Made by a program: the position numbers and the translations under genes. A DNA stretch of 30,486 nucleotides. It comes from Actinomycetes bacterium (GTDB lineage: Bacteria; Actinomycetota; Actinomycetes; Propionibacteriales; Nocardioidaceae). The stretch is from contig JAEWXC010000025.1 in the NCBI GenBank assembly GCA_023396115.1, forward strand, positions 1-30,486. The letters run 5' to 3'. Every line of letters starts with the position of its first letter. Within the stretch, counting starts at the first letter, position 1. Shown here piece by piece: positions 1 through 9,370 of this stretch. The notes under the pieces are model-generated. The model was not told the DNA's origin. It ran no database searches and worked only from the letters and a program-made list of their open reading frames with translations.

Positions 1-698
1 GGGCCGGGCAGCAGCACCGGCTCACGCTCGGCGGCCGACCGCTCCCGCTCGTCGGTGTCACCCGAGGAGGCCGGCGGGCCGGTGGGCGCCGTGGCCGTGC
101 CGGTCCGGCCGAACCCGTCGAAGGCCCGGGCGCCGCCGTCGGTCCCCCCGTCCCCCCGCTCACCCGGGGTCAGGTGCGGGGCGGCACGGTCGCCCCAGCC
201 GTGGGGCTGCTCCTCGGTACGCCGGGTCGGCGTCGGAGGCTCCGGGCGGCGCGGCGGTTGGGGGACGTCGATCCCGTCCAACCACGCCCGGGCCGGCTGC
301 ATCCACAGCATCAGCGAGAGCACCGCGACGAAGGAGGCCAGCAGGCTGGCGTTGACGAAGCCGGAGATCAGCAGCGGCAGGGCGATCACGGTGAGCCCGA
401 TCCGGGCCCCGGCGTGGCGCTGCAGCACGAACCAGCCCAGGACTGCGGCAGCCGCAGCGCAGACGGCCGCGACGACGGCGGCGGCGTGCATGACGTCGAC
501 GATCTCGGGGACGCTGAGCCCGGTGCCCGACAGCGGCGGCTCGGCCAGCAGGTCGGCGATGGCCTCCCGGTTCTCCAGGCTGCGCAGCCGTCCGAGGGAG
601 TCGATGGTGGTCAGCACCACGATCACGGACCCGACGATGACCGACCACCCCGCGACCGTCACCTGGCGCGGGCGGGCGGACCTGCTCTCCTCACTCAC
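1..698 (-). CDS. Putative multi-pass membrane protein with disordered C-terminus (partial)
   Basis: Family not recognised. The frame starts at GTG 698 (VSEESRSARPRQ) behind a good GGGAGGA ribosome site at about 705-712; an ATG further upstream runs into a stop at once. It stays open to the window edge, so the C-terminus is missing (about 232 residues visible). The first ~140 residues hold four likely membrane segments: VAGWSVIVGSVIVVL, a long Ala/Val stretch (AAAVVAAVCAAAAAVLGWFV), IGLTVIALPLLISGFV, and ASLLASFVAVLSLMLWM. After these comes a hydrophilic Pro/Gly/Arg/Glu-rich tail, probably cytoplasmic and disordered. It lies downstream of clpB on the same strand but beyond a strong hairpin at 759-795, so it is probably a separate unit. 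The reading frame is well supported; function is unknown. Confidence 0.72.
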   Translation of the reverse strand, partial: MSEESRSARPRQVTVAGWSVIVGSVIVVLTTIDSLGRLRSLENREAIADLLAEPPLSGTGLSVPEIVDVMHAAAVVAAVCAAAAAVLGWFVLQRHAGARIGLTVIALPLLISGFVNASLLASFVAVLSLMLWMQPARAWLDGIDVPQPPRRPEPPTPTRRTEEQPHGWGDRAAPHLTPGERGDGGTDGGARAFDGFGRTGTATAPTGPPASSGDTDERERSAAEREPVLLPG

Positions 699-758
699 CC
701 GCCCATCCTCCCAGCCGCGGGCAAGCACGGCGGGTGGAGGTGTCCGGGCCACGACGCA

Positions 759-795
759 GCGGACCCCCGGCACCACGCGGGTACCGGGGGTCCGC
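759..795 (-). terminator. Rho-independent-like hairpin downstream of clpB
   Basis: Perfect 12-bp inverted repeat GCGGACCCCCGG / CCGGGGGTCCGC (759-770 and 784-795) with a 13-nt loop, 27 bp past the clpB stop. There is no U-tract, as is common for hairpin terminators in high-GC actinobacteria. Confidence 0.7.
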
Positions 796-821
796 CCCGA
801 GGAGGTCGGGTCGTCGAGGGC

Positions 822-3410
<2,589 letters not shown>

Positions 3411-3509
3411 GGGTGCCCTCCTGACGTGGGTCCGTGCGTCCAGCAGACCGCACCTCGCGGCTGCTGTCGAGGCCTGAACCGGGCCTCATCAGTGCCAACC
3501 TCAGTAAAG

Positions 3510-3528
3510 TTGAGTCTATTCCACTCAA
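3510..3528. promoter_or_regulatory. HAIR operator (HspR site) upstream of clpB
   Basis: TTGAGT-CTATTCC-ACTCAA, a perfect 6-bp inverted repeat with the 7-nt spacing of the HspR-associated inverted repeat known in Streptomyces and Mycobacterium (CTTGAGT-N7-ACTCAAG). The local sequence is AT-richer than its surroundings, as expected for a promoter. The same layout occurs at 13164-13182 before dnaK. Confidence 0.88.
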
Positions 3529-3633
3529 TTTGAACTCGGTCGTACACGGGCGTACACAAGTGCGGGAGCGGCGCACCCGGCACGCTCAGACGGTCCCCTC
3601 GCCGCGACGTGTGTACTTCGGGCTGCGGCCAGC

Positions 3634-4908
3634 TCAGCCGAGCGTCGAGGTCACCACGTCCCACACCTGCCAGGCACCCAGCGAGATGAAGATCAGCGCG
3701 GTCAACGCCAGCGCCACGTTGGTCCACCACCGGTTGCGCCACTGCGCCGGCACCCGGTCGGAGTTCAGCAGCGGCAGCAGGGTCAGCGCCAGGAACGGCA
3801 TGAACAGGGCCCCCAGGACCCCGTACAGCAGGACCAGGAAGATCGGTTCGTCCAGGGTGAGCAGCAGCATCGGCGGGAACGTCAACCACAGCAGGTAGAA
3901 GCGCCAGTAGGTGCCGCCGGTTCGCGCCTTCGGGTCGCCGGAGTCCAGCCCGCGCAGGTTGGCCCAGTAGTCGGCGAACATCAGCGAGACGCCGTTCCAC
4001 ACGCCCAGCACCGAGGAGAACGCCGCGGCGAAGAAGCCGACCAGGAACCCGTGGCCGATCACGGCGCCGTACTCGTCGGTGAGCACGTCGTCGAGGTCCA
4101 GCAGGCCCCGGTCCCCCGCGTCGAGCGCCACCCCGGCGGCGCGGACCACCTCGGCTCCGACCAGCAGCATCGAGATGACGAAGATGCCGGTCACCACGTA
4201 GGCCATGGTGTTGTCGATCCGCATCACCCGCATCCAGCGCGGCGTGATCCAGCCCTTCTCCCGCAGCCAGTACCCGTAGGCGGCCAGCGTGATGGTGCCG
4301 CCGACGCTGCCCGAGAGCGCCAGCGTGTAGAACAGCGCCCCGTCGGGGATCCGGGGCACCAGGCCGGCGACCATGTCGGGGATGTTCGGGGTGGCGATCA
4401 CCGCGAGCCCGACGACGACCACGAACATCACCCCGACCAGCACCGCGGTGATCTTCTCGAAGACCTCGTACTGGTTGAACCAGACCAGGGTCAGTCCGAG
4501 CAGCCCGGTGCCGACCGCGTAGACCCACAACGGCACGCCGGGGAAGAGCGCGGCCAGCGGCAGCGCGGTCGACGACATCGCCGAGGCGCCGTACACGAAG
4601 CCCCAGATCATGATGTACGGCCCGAAGTACCAGGTGGTCCAGCGACCCAGCGAGCGCCAGCCCTCGAAGATCGTGCGGCCGGTGGCCAGCGAGTAGCGCC
4701 CGGCGCCCTCGACCAGCACGATCTTGAGCACCACCCCCAGCAGCACCGCCCACAACAGCGTGTAGCCGAACTTCGACCCGGCGGTCAGGGTGGCGACCAT
4801 GTCGGCGGCTCCCACGCCGGTGGCCGCCACCACCAGGCCGGGGCCGATGATCCGCCAGCGCGGTGGACGGTCGTCGGTGTGGTCCGGGATCGCCTCGTGC
4901 TCGGCCAT
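3634..4908 (-). CDS. NRAMP-family (SLC11-like) transporter lacking the canonical metal-site motifs
   Basis: Inner-membrane transporter of the LeuT-fold NRAMP family, 424 residues with about 11 hydrophobic segments. Start chosen at ATG 4908 (MAEHEAIPDHTDDRP), with an AGAGG ribosome site upstream; a longer frame to 4965 adds 19 charged residues without support. Family signatures are clear: GPGLVVAATG, then AGSKFGY at 43-49, as in Mn/Fe transporters. However the TM1 metal motif DPGN reads GAAD (33-36), and the TM6 MPH motif reads TLA (207-209). Classical Mn2+/Fe2+ coordination is therefore unlikely as drawn, and the substrate (another divalent ion, or none) is open. It is divergent from nothing obvious: an operon terminator lies just upstream and clpB is oriented the same way downstream. 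Family assignment is firm, substrate unknown. Confidence 0.88.
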   Translation of the reverse strand: MAEHEAIPDHTDDRPPRWRIIGPGLVVAATGVGAADMVATLTAGSKFGYTLLWAVLLGVVLKIVLVEGAGRYSLATGRTIFEGWRSLGRWTTWYFGPYIMIWGFVYGASAMSSTALPLAALFPGVPLWVYAVGTGLLGLTLVWFNQYEVFEKITAVLVGVMFVVVVGLAVIATPNIPDMVAGLVPRIPDGALFYTLALSGSVGGTITLAAYGYWLREKGWITPRWMRVMRIDNTMAYVVTGIFVISMLLVGAEVVRAAGVALDAGDRGLLDLDDVLTDEYGAVIGHGFLVGFFAAAFSSVLGVWNGVSLMFADYWANLRGLDSGDPKARTGGTYWRFYLLWLTFPPMLLLTLDEPIFLVLLYGVLGALFMPFLALTLLPLLNSDRVPAQWRNRWWTNVALALTALIFISLGAWQVWDVVTSTLG

Positions 4909-4998
4909 GTCCAGCCGCCTCTCCGTGGTCGTCGCCTTCGACCCTAGGACGCACCGGCCCCTCACGCACCCGTCGCGGCGGCGTGGCCGCGGATGCCA

Positions 4999-5041
4999 GA
5001 ACGCCCGCCCCGGCCCGCGGGTGCGGGTGGGACGGGCGTTC
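4999..5041 (-). terminator. Hairpin terminator after the meta-cleavage operon
   Basis: GAACGCCCG and CGGGCGTTC arms extended to 13 bp with one mismatch (4999-5011 and 5029-5041), loop of 17 nt. It sits 28 bp past the aldolase stop and separates that operon from the NRAMP-like gene. Confidence 0.68.
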
Positions 5042-5068
5042 GTCGCGCGGCGGATTCCGCGGTGGGGA

Positions 5069-6118
5069 TCAGGCGGAGGCGGCCTCGCGCTCCTCGATCA
5101 TGGTCAGCGCGATGTCGACGATCATGTCCTCCTGGCCACCGACGAGGCGGCGGCGGCCGGCCTCCATCAGCAGGGTGCGCACGTCGATGCCGTACCGCTC
5201 GCTGGCGGCCTCGGCGTGACGCAGGAACGAGGAGTAGACACCGGCGTAGCCCAGGGTCAGGGTCTCCCGGTCCACCCGGACCGGGCGGTCCTGCAGCGGG
5301 CGGACGATGTCGTCGGCGGCGTCCTGCAGCTTGAAGACGTCGCTGCCGTGCTGGAAGCCCTCGATGTCGGCGACCGCGATGAACGCCTCGATCGGGCAGT
5401 TGCCGGCACCGGCACCGTGGCCGGCGAGCGAGGCGTCGACGCGGTAGATGCCCTCCTGCACCGCGATCACCGAATTGGCGACCGAGAGCGAGAGGTTCTC
5501 GTGGGCGTGGATGCCGATCTCGGTGGCCGGGTCGAGGACGTCCCGGTAGGCACGGGCCCGCTCGCGCACGCCCTCCATGGTGAGGCGACCGCCGGAGTCG
5601 GTGATGTAGACGCAGTGCGCGCCGTAGGACTCCATCATCTTGGCCTGCTCGGCCAGCGCCTTCGGCTCGCTCATGTGGCTCATCATCAAGAAGCCGGAGA
5701 CGTCCATGCCGATCTCGCGGGCGGTCTCGATGTGCTGCCGGGAGACGTCCGCCTCGGTGCAGTGCGTGGCGATCCGGACCGAGCGCACGCCCAGGTCCCA
5801 GGCGCGCTTGAGCTCCTCGATGGTGCCCACACCGGGCAGCAGCAGGGTGGTCAGGCGGGCGTCGCCGATCACCTCGGCAGCGGCCTCGATCCACTCCCAG
5901 TCGGTGTTCGAGCCGGGGCCGTAGTTGATCGAGCCACCGGCCAGGCCGTCGCCGTGGGCGACCTCGACGGCGTCCACGCCGGCGTCGACCAGGGCGGACA
6001 CGATGCGCTTGACGTCGGCCGGGGAGATCCGGTGACGCACGGCGTGCATGCCGTCACGCAGGGTGACGTCCTGGACGAAGATCTTGGGGCCGTTCTTCTC
6101 GGCCATCTGCTCGGTCAC
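5069..6118 (-). CDS. dmpG: 4-hydroxy-2-oxovalerate aldolase
   Basis: Class II pyruvate aldolase (DmpG/BphI/HsaF/MhpE group) that splits 4-hydroxy-2-oxoacids into pyruvate and an aldehyde, last step of catechol and steroid meta-cleavage pathways. 349 residues, the usual length. The N-terminal TLRDGMHA carries the catalytic Arg, metal-binding Asp and catalytic His; IHAHENLS is the HxH metal site; the C-terminal region (ERYGIDVRTLLMEAGRR) matches the helices that dock the dehydrogenase and channel the aldehyde. The GTG start at 6118 overlaps the dehydrogenase stop by 4 bp (GTGA), so the two are translationally coupled, as expected for a channelling complex. The symbol is by family; hsaF or mhpE would be equally fair because the upstream substrate is not known. 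Confidence 0.95.
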   Translation of the reverse strand: MTEQMAEKNGPKIFVQDVTLRDGMHAVRHRISPADVKRIVSALVDAGVDAVEVAHGDGLAGGSINYGPGSNTDWEWIEAAAEVIGDARLTTLLLPGVGTIEELKRAWDLGVRSVRIATHCTEADVSRQHIETAREIGMDVSGFLMMSHMSEPKALAEQAKMMESYGAHCVYITDSGGRLTMEGVRERARAYRDVLDPATEIGIHAHENLSLSVANSVIAVQEGIYRVDASLAGHGAGAGNCPIEAFIAVADIEGFQHGSDVFKLQDAADDIVRPLQDRPVRVDRETLTLGYAGVYSSFLRHAEAASERYGIDVRTLLMEAGRRRLVGGQEDMIVDIALTMIEEREAASA

Positions 6119-7074
6119 TTGCTCTCCTCAGCCTTCTTGCGGGCGATGCGCTCGGCGATCTGCAGACCGGCCGAGGTCATGATGTCCAGGTTGCCGGCGT
6201 ACGCGGGCAGGTAGTGCGCGGCACCCTCGACCTCGAGGAAGACCGACACCTGGTGGGTGGGGCGCTCGGCGCCCTCGACCAGCAGCGTCTCGACGGGCTG
6301 GTCGGCCGGGATCTCGTTGATCTGGACCTTCTGCTTGAGCCGGTAGCCCGGCACGTAGGCGGCCACGTCGGCGACCATCTTCTCGACGGAGTTGCGGATC
6401 TCGTCGTGGGTGGCCGGGTCGGCGGCGCTGACCAGGCAGAAGACCGTGTCGCGCATGATCAGCGGCGGCTCGGCCGGGTTCAGGATGATGACGGCCTTGC
6501 CGCGGGCGGCGCCACCGACGGAGACGATCGCACCCGAGGTGGTCTCGGTGAACTCGTCGATGTTGGCGCGGGTGCCGGGGCCGGCGGACTTCGACGAGAT
6601 CGAGGCGACGATCTCGGCGTACGCGACCGGGACGACGCGGGAGACGGCCGCGACGACCGGGATCGTGGCCTGGCCACCGCAGGTGACCATGTTGACGTTG
6701 GTCTCGTCGAGGTGGTCGTCGCCGTTCACGGCCGGGACCACGAACGGGCCGATGGCGGCCGGGGTCAGGTCGATCATGATCTTGCCGTCGGCGCGCAGCA
6801 GGGCGTCGTTGGCGACGTGCGCCTTGGCCGACGTGGCGTCGAAGACGATGCCGATCTCGTCGTAGCAGTCCAGCTTCTTCAGGCCCTCGACCCCCTCGTG
6901 GGTGGTCTCGAAGCCGAACCGCTTGGCGCGGGCCAGACCGTCGGAGGTCGGGTCGATGCCGACCATGGCCCCCATCTCGAGCACCTCGGAGGTGCGCATC
7001 ACCTTGATCATCAGGTCGGTGCCGATGTTGCCCGGCCCGATGATGGCGACCTTGGTCTTCTTGGTCTCGCTCAT
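6115..7074 (-). CDS. dmpF: Acetaldehyde dehydrogenase (acylating)
   Basis: NAD- and CoA-dependent dehydrogenase (DmpF/BphJ/HsaG/MhpF group) that turns the aldehyde released by the partner aldolase into acetyl-CoA, or propionyl-CoA in steroid pathways. 319 residues, normal for the family. VAIIGPGNIGTDL at the N-terminus is the NAD-binding loop; the catalytic Cys lies in MVTCGGQATIPVV; SKSAGPGTRANIDEFTETTS is a family signature. ATG 7074 has a strong AGGAGG, which overlaps the end of the hydratase gene. It is the middle gene of a hydratase-dehydrogenase-aldolase operon transcribed leftward. Substrate chain length cannot be read from the sequence. Confidence 0.95.
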   Translation of the reverse strand: MSETKKTKVAIIGPGNIGTDLMIKVMRTSEVLEMGAMVGIDPTSDGLARAKRFGFETTHEGVEGLKKLDCYDEIGIVFDATSAKAHVANDALLRADGKIMIDLTPAAIGPFVVPAVNGDDHLDETNVNMVTCGGQATIPVVAAVSRVVPVAYAEIVASISSKSAGPGTRANIDEFTETTSGAIVSVGGAARGKAVIILNPAEPPLIMRDTVFCLVSAADPATHDEIRNSVEKMVADVAAYVPGYRLKQKVQINEIPADQPVETLLVEGAERPTHQVSVFLEVEGAAHYLPAYAGNLDIMTSAGLQIAERIARKKAEESK

Positions 7075-7086
7075 GTCTGTGCCTCC

Positions 7087-7899
7087 TCAGGCCTCGGGAA
7101 CGAAGGTGGTGGTGACCGTGCCGAGCCCGGTCACGGTCACGGTGACGGTGTCGCCGGCGGCGACCGGGGCCATCGGGCCCAGCGCGCCGGAGAGGATGAC
7201 CTGGCCGGCACGCAGCGGCTCGCCCAGGTCGCGGGCCATCCGGGCCAGCCAGACGACGGCGTTGATCGGGTCGCCCAGGCAGGCGGCGCCGTTGCCGGTG
7301 GAGACGACCTCGCCGTTGACGGTCATGGTCATCTCGACCTCGACGGGGGTGACCTCGTCGAGGGTCTTCTTCTCGGCGCCCAGCACGTAGACGCCGGCGG
7401 AGGCGTTGTCCGCGACGGTGTCACCGAAGGCGATGTCCCAGTTGGCAATCCGGCTGTCGCAGATCTCCAGGGCGGCCACGGCGTAGGAGATCGCGTCGCG
7501 GACCTGCTCGGCGTCCAGGTCGCCCTCGGCCAGGTCCTTGCTCAGCACGAAGCCGACCTCGCCCTCGATCTTGGGCTGGATCAGGCGGCTCATCGGCACG
7601 TCGCGGCCGGTGAAGTCCATGTCCTCGAAGAGGACGCCCAGGTCGGGCTGGTCGACGCCGAGCTGGGTCTGCACGGCCAGCGACGTGGCGCCGATCTTGC
7701 GGCCCACCAGGACGGCCCCGGCGTCGATCCGGCGGGCGTTGAACTGCCCCTGGACCTCGTAGGCGGCCTTGAGGTTGCGCTCGCCGATGAGGTCGCGCAC
7801 CGGCTGTCCGGCGACGCCGGACTCCGCGGCGGTGATCAGCCGCTGGGCGGCCTCGGTGATGGCGGCCTCGCTCACGGCCGGTTCGACGGAAGAAGTCAT
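7087..7899 (-). CDS. 2-keto-4-pentenoate hydratase (2-hydroxypenta-2,4-dienoate hydratase)
   Basis: Metal-dependent hydratase of the fumarylacetoacetase fold (MhpD/BphH/HsaE/TesE group) that adds water to 2-hydroxypentadienoates to give 4-hydroxy-2-oxoacids, the substrate of the aldolase in the same operon. 270 residues. Visible signatures are GRKIGATS, IEGEVGFVLSKDL (metal-ligand Glu residues), ALEICDSRIANW, NGAACLGDPINAVVWLA, and LRAGQVILSGALGPM. First gene of the operon; the dehydrogenase follows after 12 nt. It is divergent from the IclR regulator at 7968 across 68 bp that contain a candidate operator, so control by that regulator is likely. No ring-cleavage dioxygenase is in the window, so the feeding pathway (aromatic or steroid) is not proven. 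Confidence 0.93.
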   Translation of the reverse strand: MTSSVEPAVSEAAITEAAQRLITAAESGVAGQPVRDLIGERNLKAAYEVQGQFNARRIDAGAVLVGRKIGATSLAVQTQLGVDQPDLGVLFEDMDFTGRDVPMSRLIQPKIEGEVGFVLSKDLAEGDLDAEQVRDAISYAVAALEICDSRIANWDIAFGDTVADNASAGVYVLGAEKKTLDEVTPVEVEMTMTVNGEVVSTGNGAACLGDPINAVVWLARMARDLGEPLRAGQVILSGALGPMAPVAAGDTVTVTVTGLGTVTTTFVPEA

Positions 7900-7941
7900 G
7901 ACCCCAGCCTGCGGCTCCCGGGGGCCACGTGCCAGTCCGAT

Positions 7942-7958
7942 GTCTCGCTGAGCGATAC
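7942..7958. promoter_or_regulatory. Candidate IclR operator between divergent genes
   Basis: TCGCT-G-AGCGA (7945-7955) is a perfect palindrome; allowing one mismatch it extends to 17 bp (GTcTCGCTGAGCGAtAC). It lies just upstream of and overlaps the presumed -10 (TACGCT, 7956-7961) of the iclR-type gene, and about 45-55 bp upstream of the hydratase start, a position suited to autoregulation and control of the catabolic operon. That this protein binds here is inferred from position. Confidence 0.5.
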
Positions 7959-7967
7959 GCTGCGGAG

Positions 7968-8738
7968 GTGAGTCGTGAGGTCGAGCCCCGCGACACCGTG
8001 CTGGGCAAGGCGGTGGCGCTCCTGCGAGCGTTCCGACCCGACGACCACGTGCTCCCGCTGGCCGAGCTGGTCCGGCGCACCGGTCTGCACAAGGCGACGG
8101 CCCACCGGCTCTGCGGGGCGCTGGTGGAGAACCGGCTGCTGGACCGCACCGAGGACGGGTACCGGCTCAGCGGCGGACTCTTCGAACTCGGGATGATGGC
8201 GTCGCTGGAGCGCAGCCTGGCCGAGGTGGCGATGCCGTTCCTGCAGGACCTCTACGAGCGCACCCACGAGACGGTCCACCTGGGCGTGCGGGACGGGCAC
8301 GACGTCGTCTACGTCGCCAAGATCGGCGGCCACCGGCAGGCGGCCTCGCCCTCGCGCACCGGGGGTCGGCTGCCGCTGTACTGCACCGCGATCGGCAAGG
8401 CCCTGTTGGCGCACGCCGGCCCCGAGCTGGTCACCGAGGTGCTGTCCGGGCCGCTGCCGCGCCGCACCCCGCACACCATCGCCGCGCCCGGCATGCTCCG
8501 CACCCAGCTCGAACGGATCCCCGCGCGGGGTGTGGCCTACGAGCGTGAGGAGTCCACGCTGGGCATCGTCTGCGTCGCCGCGCCGGTGCTCGGTGACGAC
8601 GGCCGGGCGGTGGCCGCGATCAGCGTCGCCGGCCCCACCACCCGGTTCCGTCCCGAGCAGCACGCCACCGCGGTGCACGCCGCCGCCCAGTCGCTGGCCG
8701 CGACCCTGGCCCGTCGGGAGCGGCTGCAGGCCCGCTGA
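7968..8738 (+). CDS. IclR-family transcriptional regulator
   Basis: Effector-responsive DNA-binding regulator, 256 residues from GTG 7968. Winged helix-turn-helix at ~10-75 (LPLAELVRRTGLHKATAHRLCGAL), then the IclR effector domain (HETVHLGVRDGHDVVYVAKIGG, RLPLYCTAIGKALLA, GVAYEREESTLGIVCVAAPV, AAISVAGPTTRF). The frame can be read back to GTG 7929, but that would place the palindrome and -10 inside the gene. TACGCT at 7956-7961 lies 6 nt before GTG 7968, which fits a leaderless start. It is divergent from the hydratase operon. IclR proteins of such clusters usually sense a pathway intermediate and either repress or activate the adjacent operon; which applies here is not visible. Confidence 0.92.
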   Translation: MSREVEPRDTVLGKAVALLRAFRPDDHVLPLAELVRRTGLHKATAHRLCGALVENRLLDRTEDGYRLSGGLFELGMMASLERSLAEVAMPFLQDLYERTHETVHLGVRDGHDVVYVAKIGGHRQAASPSRTGGRLPLYCTAIGKALLAHAGPELVTEVLSGPLPRRTPHTIAAPGMLRTQLERIPARGVAYEREESTLGIVCVAAPVLGDDGRAVAAISVAGPTTRFRPEQHATAVHAAAQSLAATLARRERLQAR

Positions 8739-8817
8739 CCGGGCACGTGCGCGGGCGGCCCGTCCTGGCGAATCGGGGGCTCGTGGGGGACGGCCACGCG
8801 CCGACCGGGCACGTGCG
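8737..8817. repeat. Pair of 15-bp direct repeats carrying GCACGTGC
   Basis: GACCGGGCACGTGCG occurs at 8737-8751, overlapping the iclR-type stop codon, and again at 8803-8817. Each copy contains the 8-bp palindrome GCACGTGC. They lie in the ~200-bp convergent gap between the IclR gene and hspR. Function unknown. Confidence 0.6.
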
Positions 8818-8825
8818 TGGGCCCA

Positions 8826-8885
8826 TCGAACGCGCCGCCACGGGTCCAACGTGCCGCCAGCGGTTCCAACGCGCCGGCATGCCGG
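8826..8885. repeat. Three imperfect ~20-bp tandem repeats ending in a 12-bp palindrome
   Basis: Three units begin TCGAACGCGCCGCCA, TCCAACGTGCCGCCA and TCCAACGCGCCGGCA (8826, 8845, 8865). The last runs into the perfect palindrome CCGGCATGCCGG (8874-8885). No gene is seen in 8739-8935. Too few and too imperfect for CRISPR. Confidence 0.5.
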
Positions 8886-8935
8886 ACGGTCAGACCAGCC
8901 AACTGCGCGTTACATGGCCGGGTGGAGCGGTGGCC

Positions 8936-9370
8936 TCAGGGGCGGCGCTGCACGCGCTGACCGCCCCAGAGGGTGACCGCGGAGCTGTCCCGCAGCGCCG
9001 GGACCCGGCTGGGCGCCTGCTCGGGGGTGCGGGCCAGCGCCGCCCGCAGCGCCGCCCGGGTGCGTTCCAGGTCGGCGCGCAGCTCGGCGTTGCGCTCCCG
9101 CAGGGCGTGCACCTGGCTGTCCAGCTCGATGATCCGCTTGACCCCCTCCAGGCCGATGCCCGAGGCGGTCAGCTCGGCGATGTGGCGCAGCTGCTCGATG
9201 TCGTTGTGGCTGTAGCGGCGCCCGCCACCCCCGGTCCGACCGGGCGAGACCAACCCCATCCGCTCGTAGGTGCGCAGGGTCTGCGGGTGCAGCCCGGAGA
9301 GCTCGGCCGCCACCGAGATGACGTAGACGTGGGCCTCAGGGCCCGGTCCGGTGAACGGCACGGCTCTCAC
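8936..9370 (-). CDS. hspR: Heat-shock repressor HspR (MerR family)
   Basis: MerR-type winged-helix repressor of the actinobacterial heat-shock regulon; DnaK acts as its co-repressor in Streptomyces. 144 residues. The N-terminal YVISVAAELSGLHPQTLRTYERMGLVSPGRTGGGGRRYS is the characteristic HspR DNA-binding domain (described by its ends: YVISVAAEL to GGRRYS), followed by a coiled coil (~80-115, LDSQVHALRERNAELRADLERTR region). The GTG start at 9370 overlaps the dnaJ stop by 4 bp (GTGA). It is the last gene of dnaK-grpE-dnaJ-hspR. Its expected targets, the HAIR palindromes, are seen before dnaK (13164-13182) and clpB (3510-3528), giving an autoregulatory loop. Confidence 0.95.
   Translation of the reverse strand: MRAVPFTGPGPEAHVYVISVAAELSGLHPQTLRTYERMGLVSPGRTGGGGRRYSHNDIEQLRHIAELTASGIGLEGVKRIIELDSQVHALRERNAELRADLERTRAALRAALARTPEQAPSRVPALRDSSAVTLWGGQRVQRRP

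Noticed and set aside
6214..7971. Long + strand frame opposite the dehydrogenase and hydratase
   Set aside because: Antisense shadow rich in Gly/Asp/Val; crosses the divergent promoter.
8826..8885. Possible CRISPR array
   Set aside because: Only three short imperfect adjacent units without spacers, and no cas genes.
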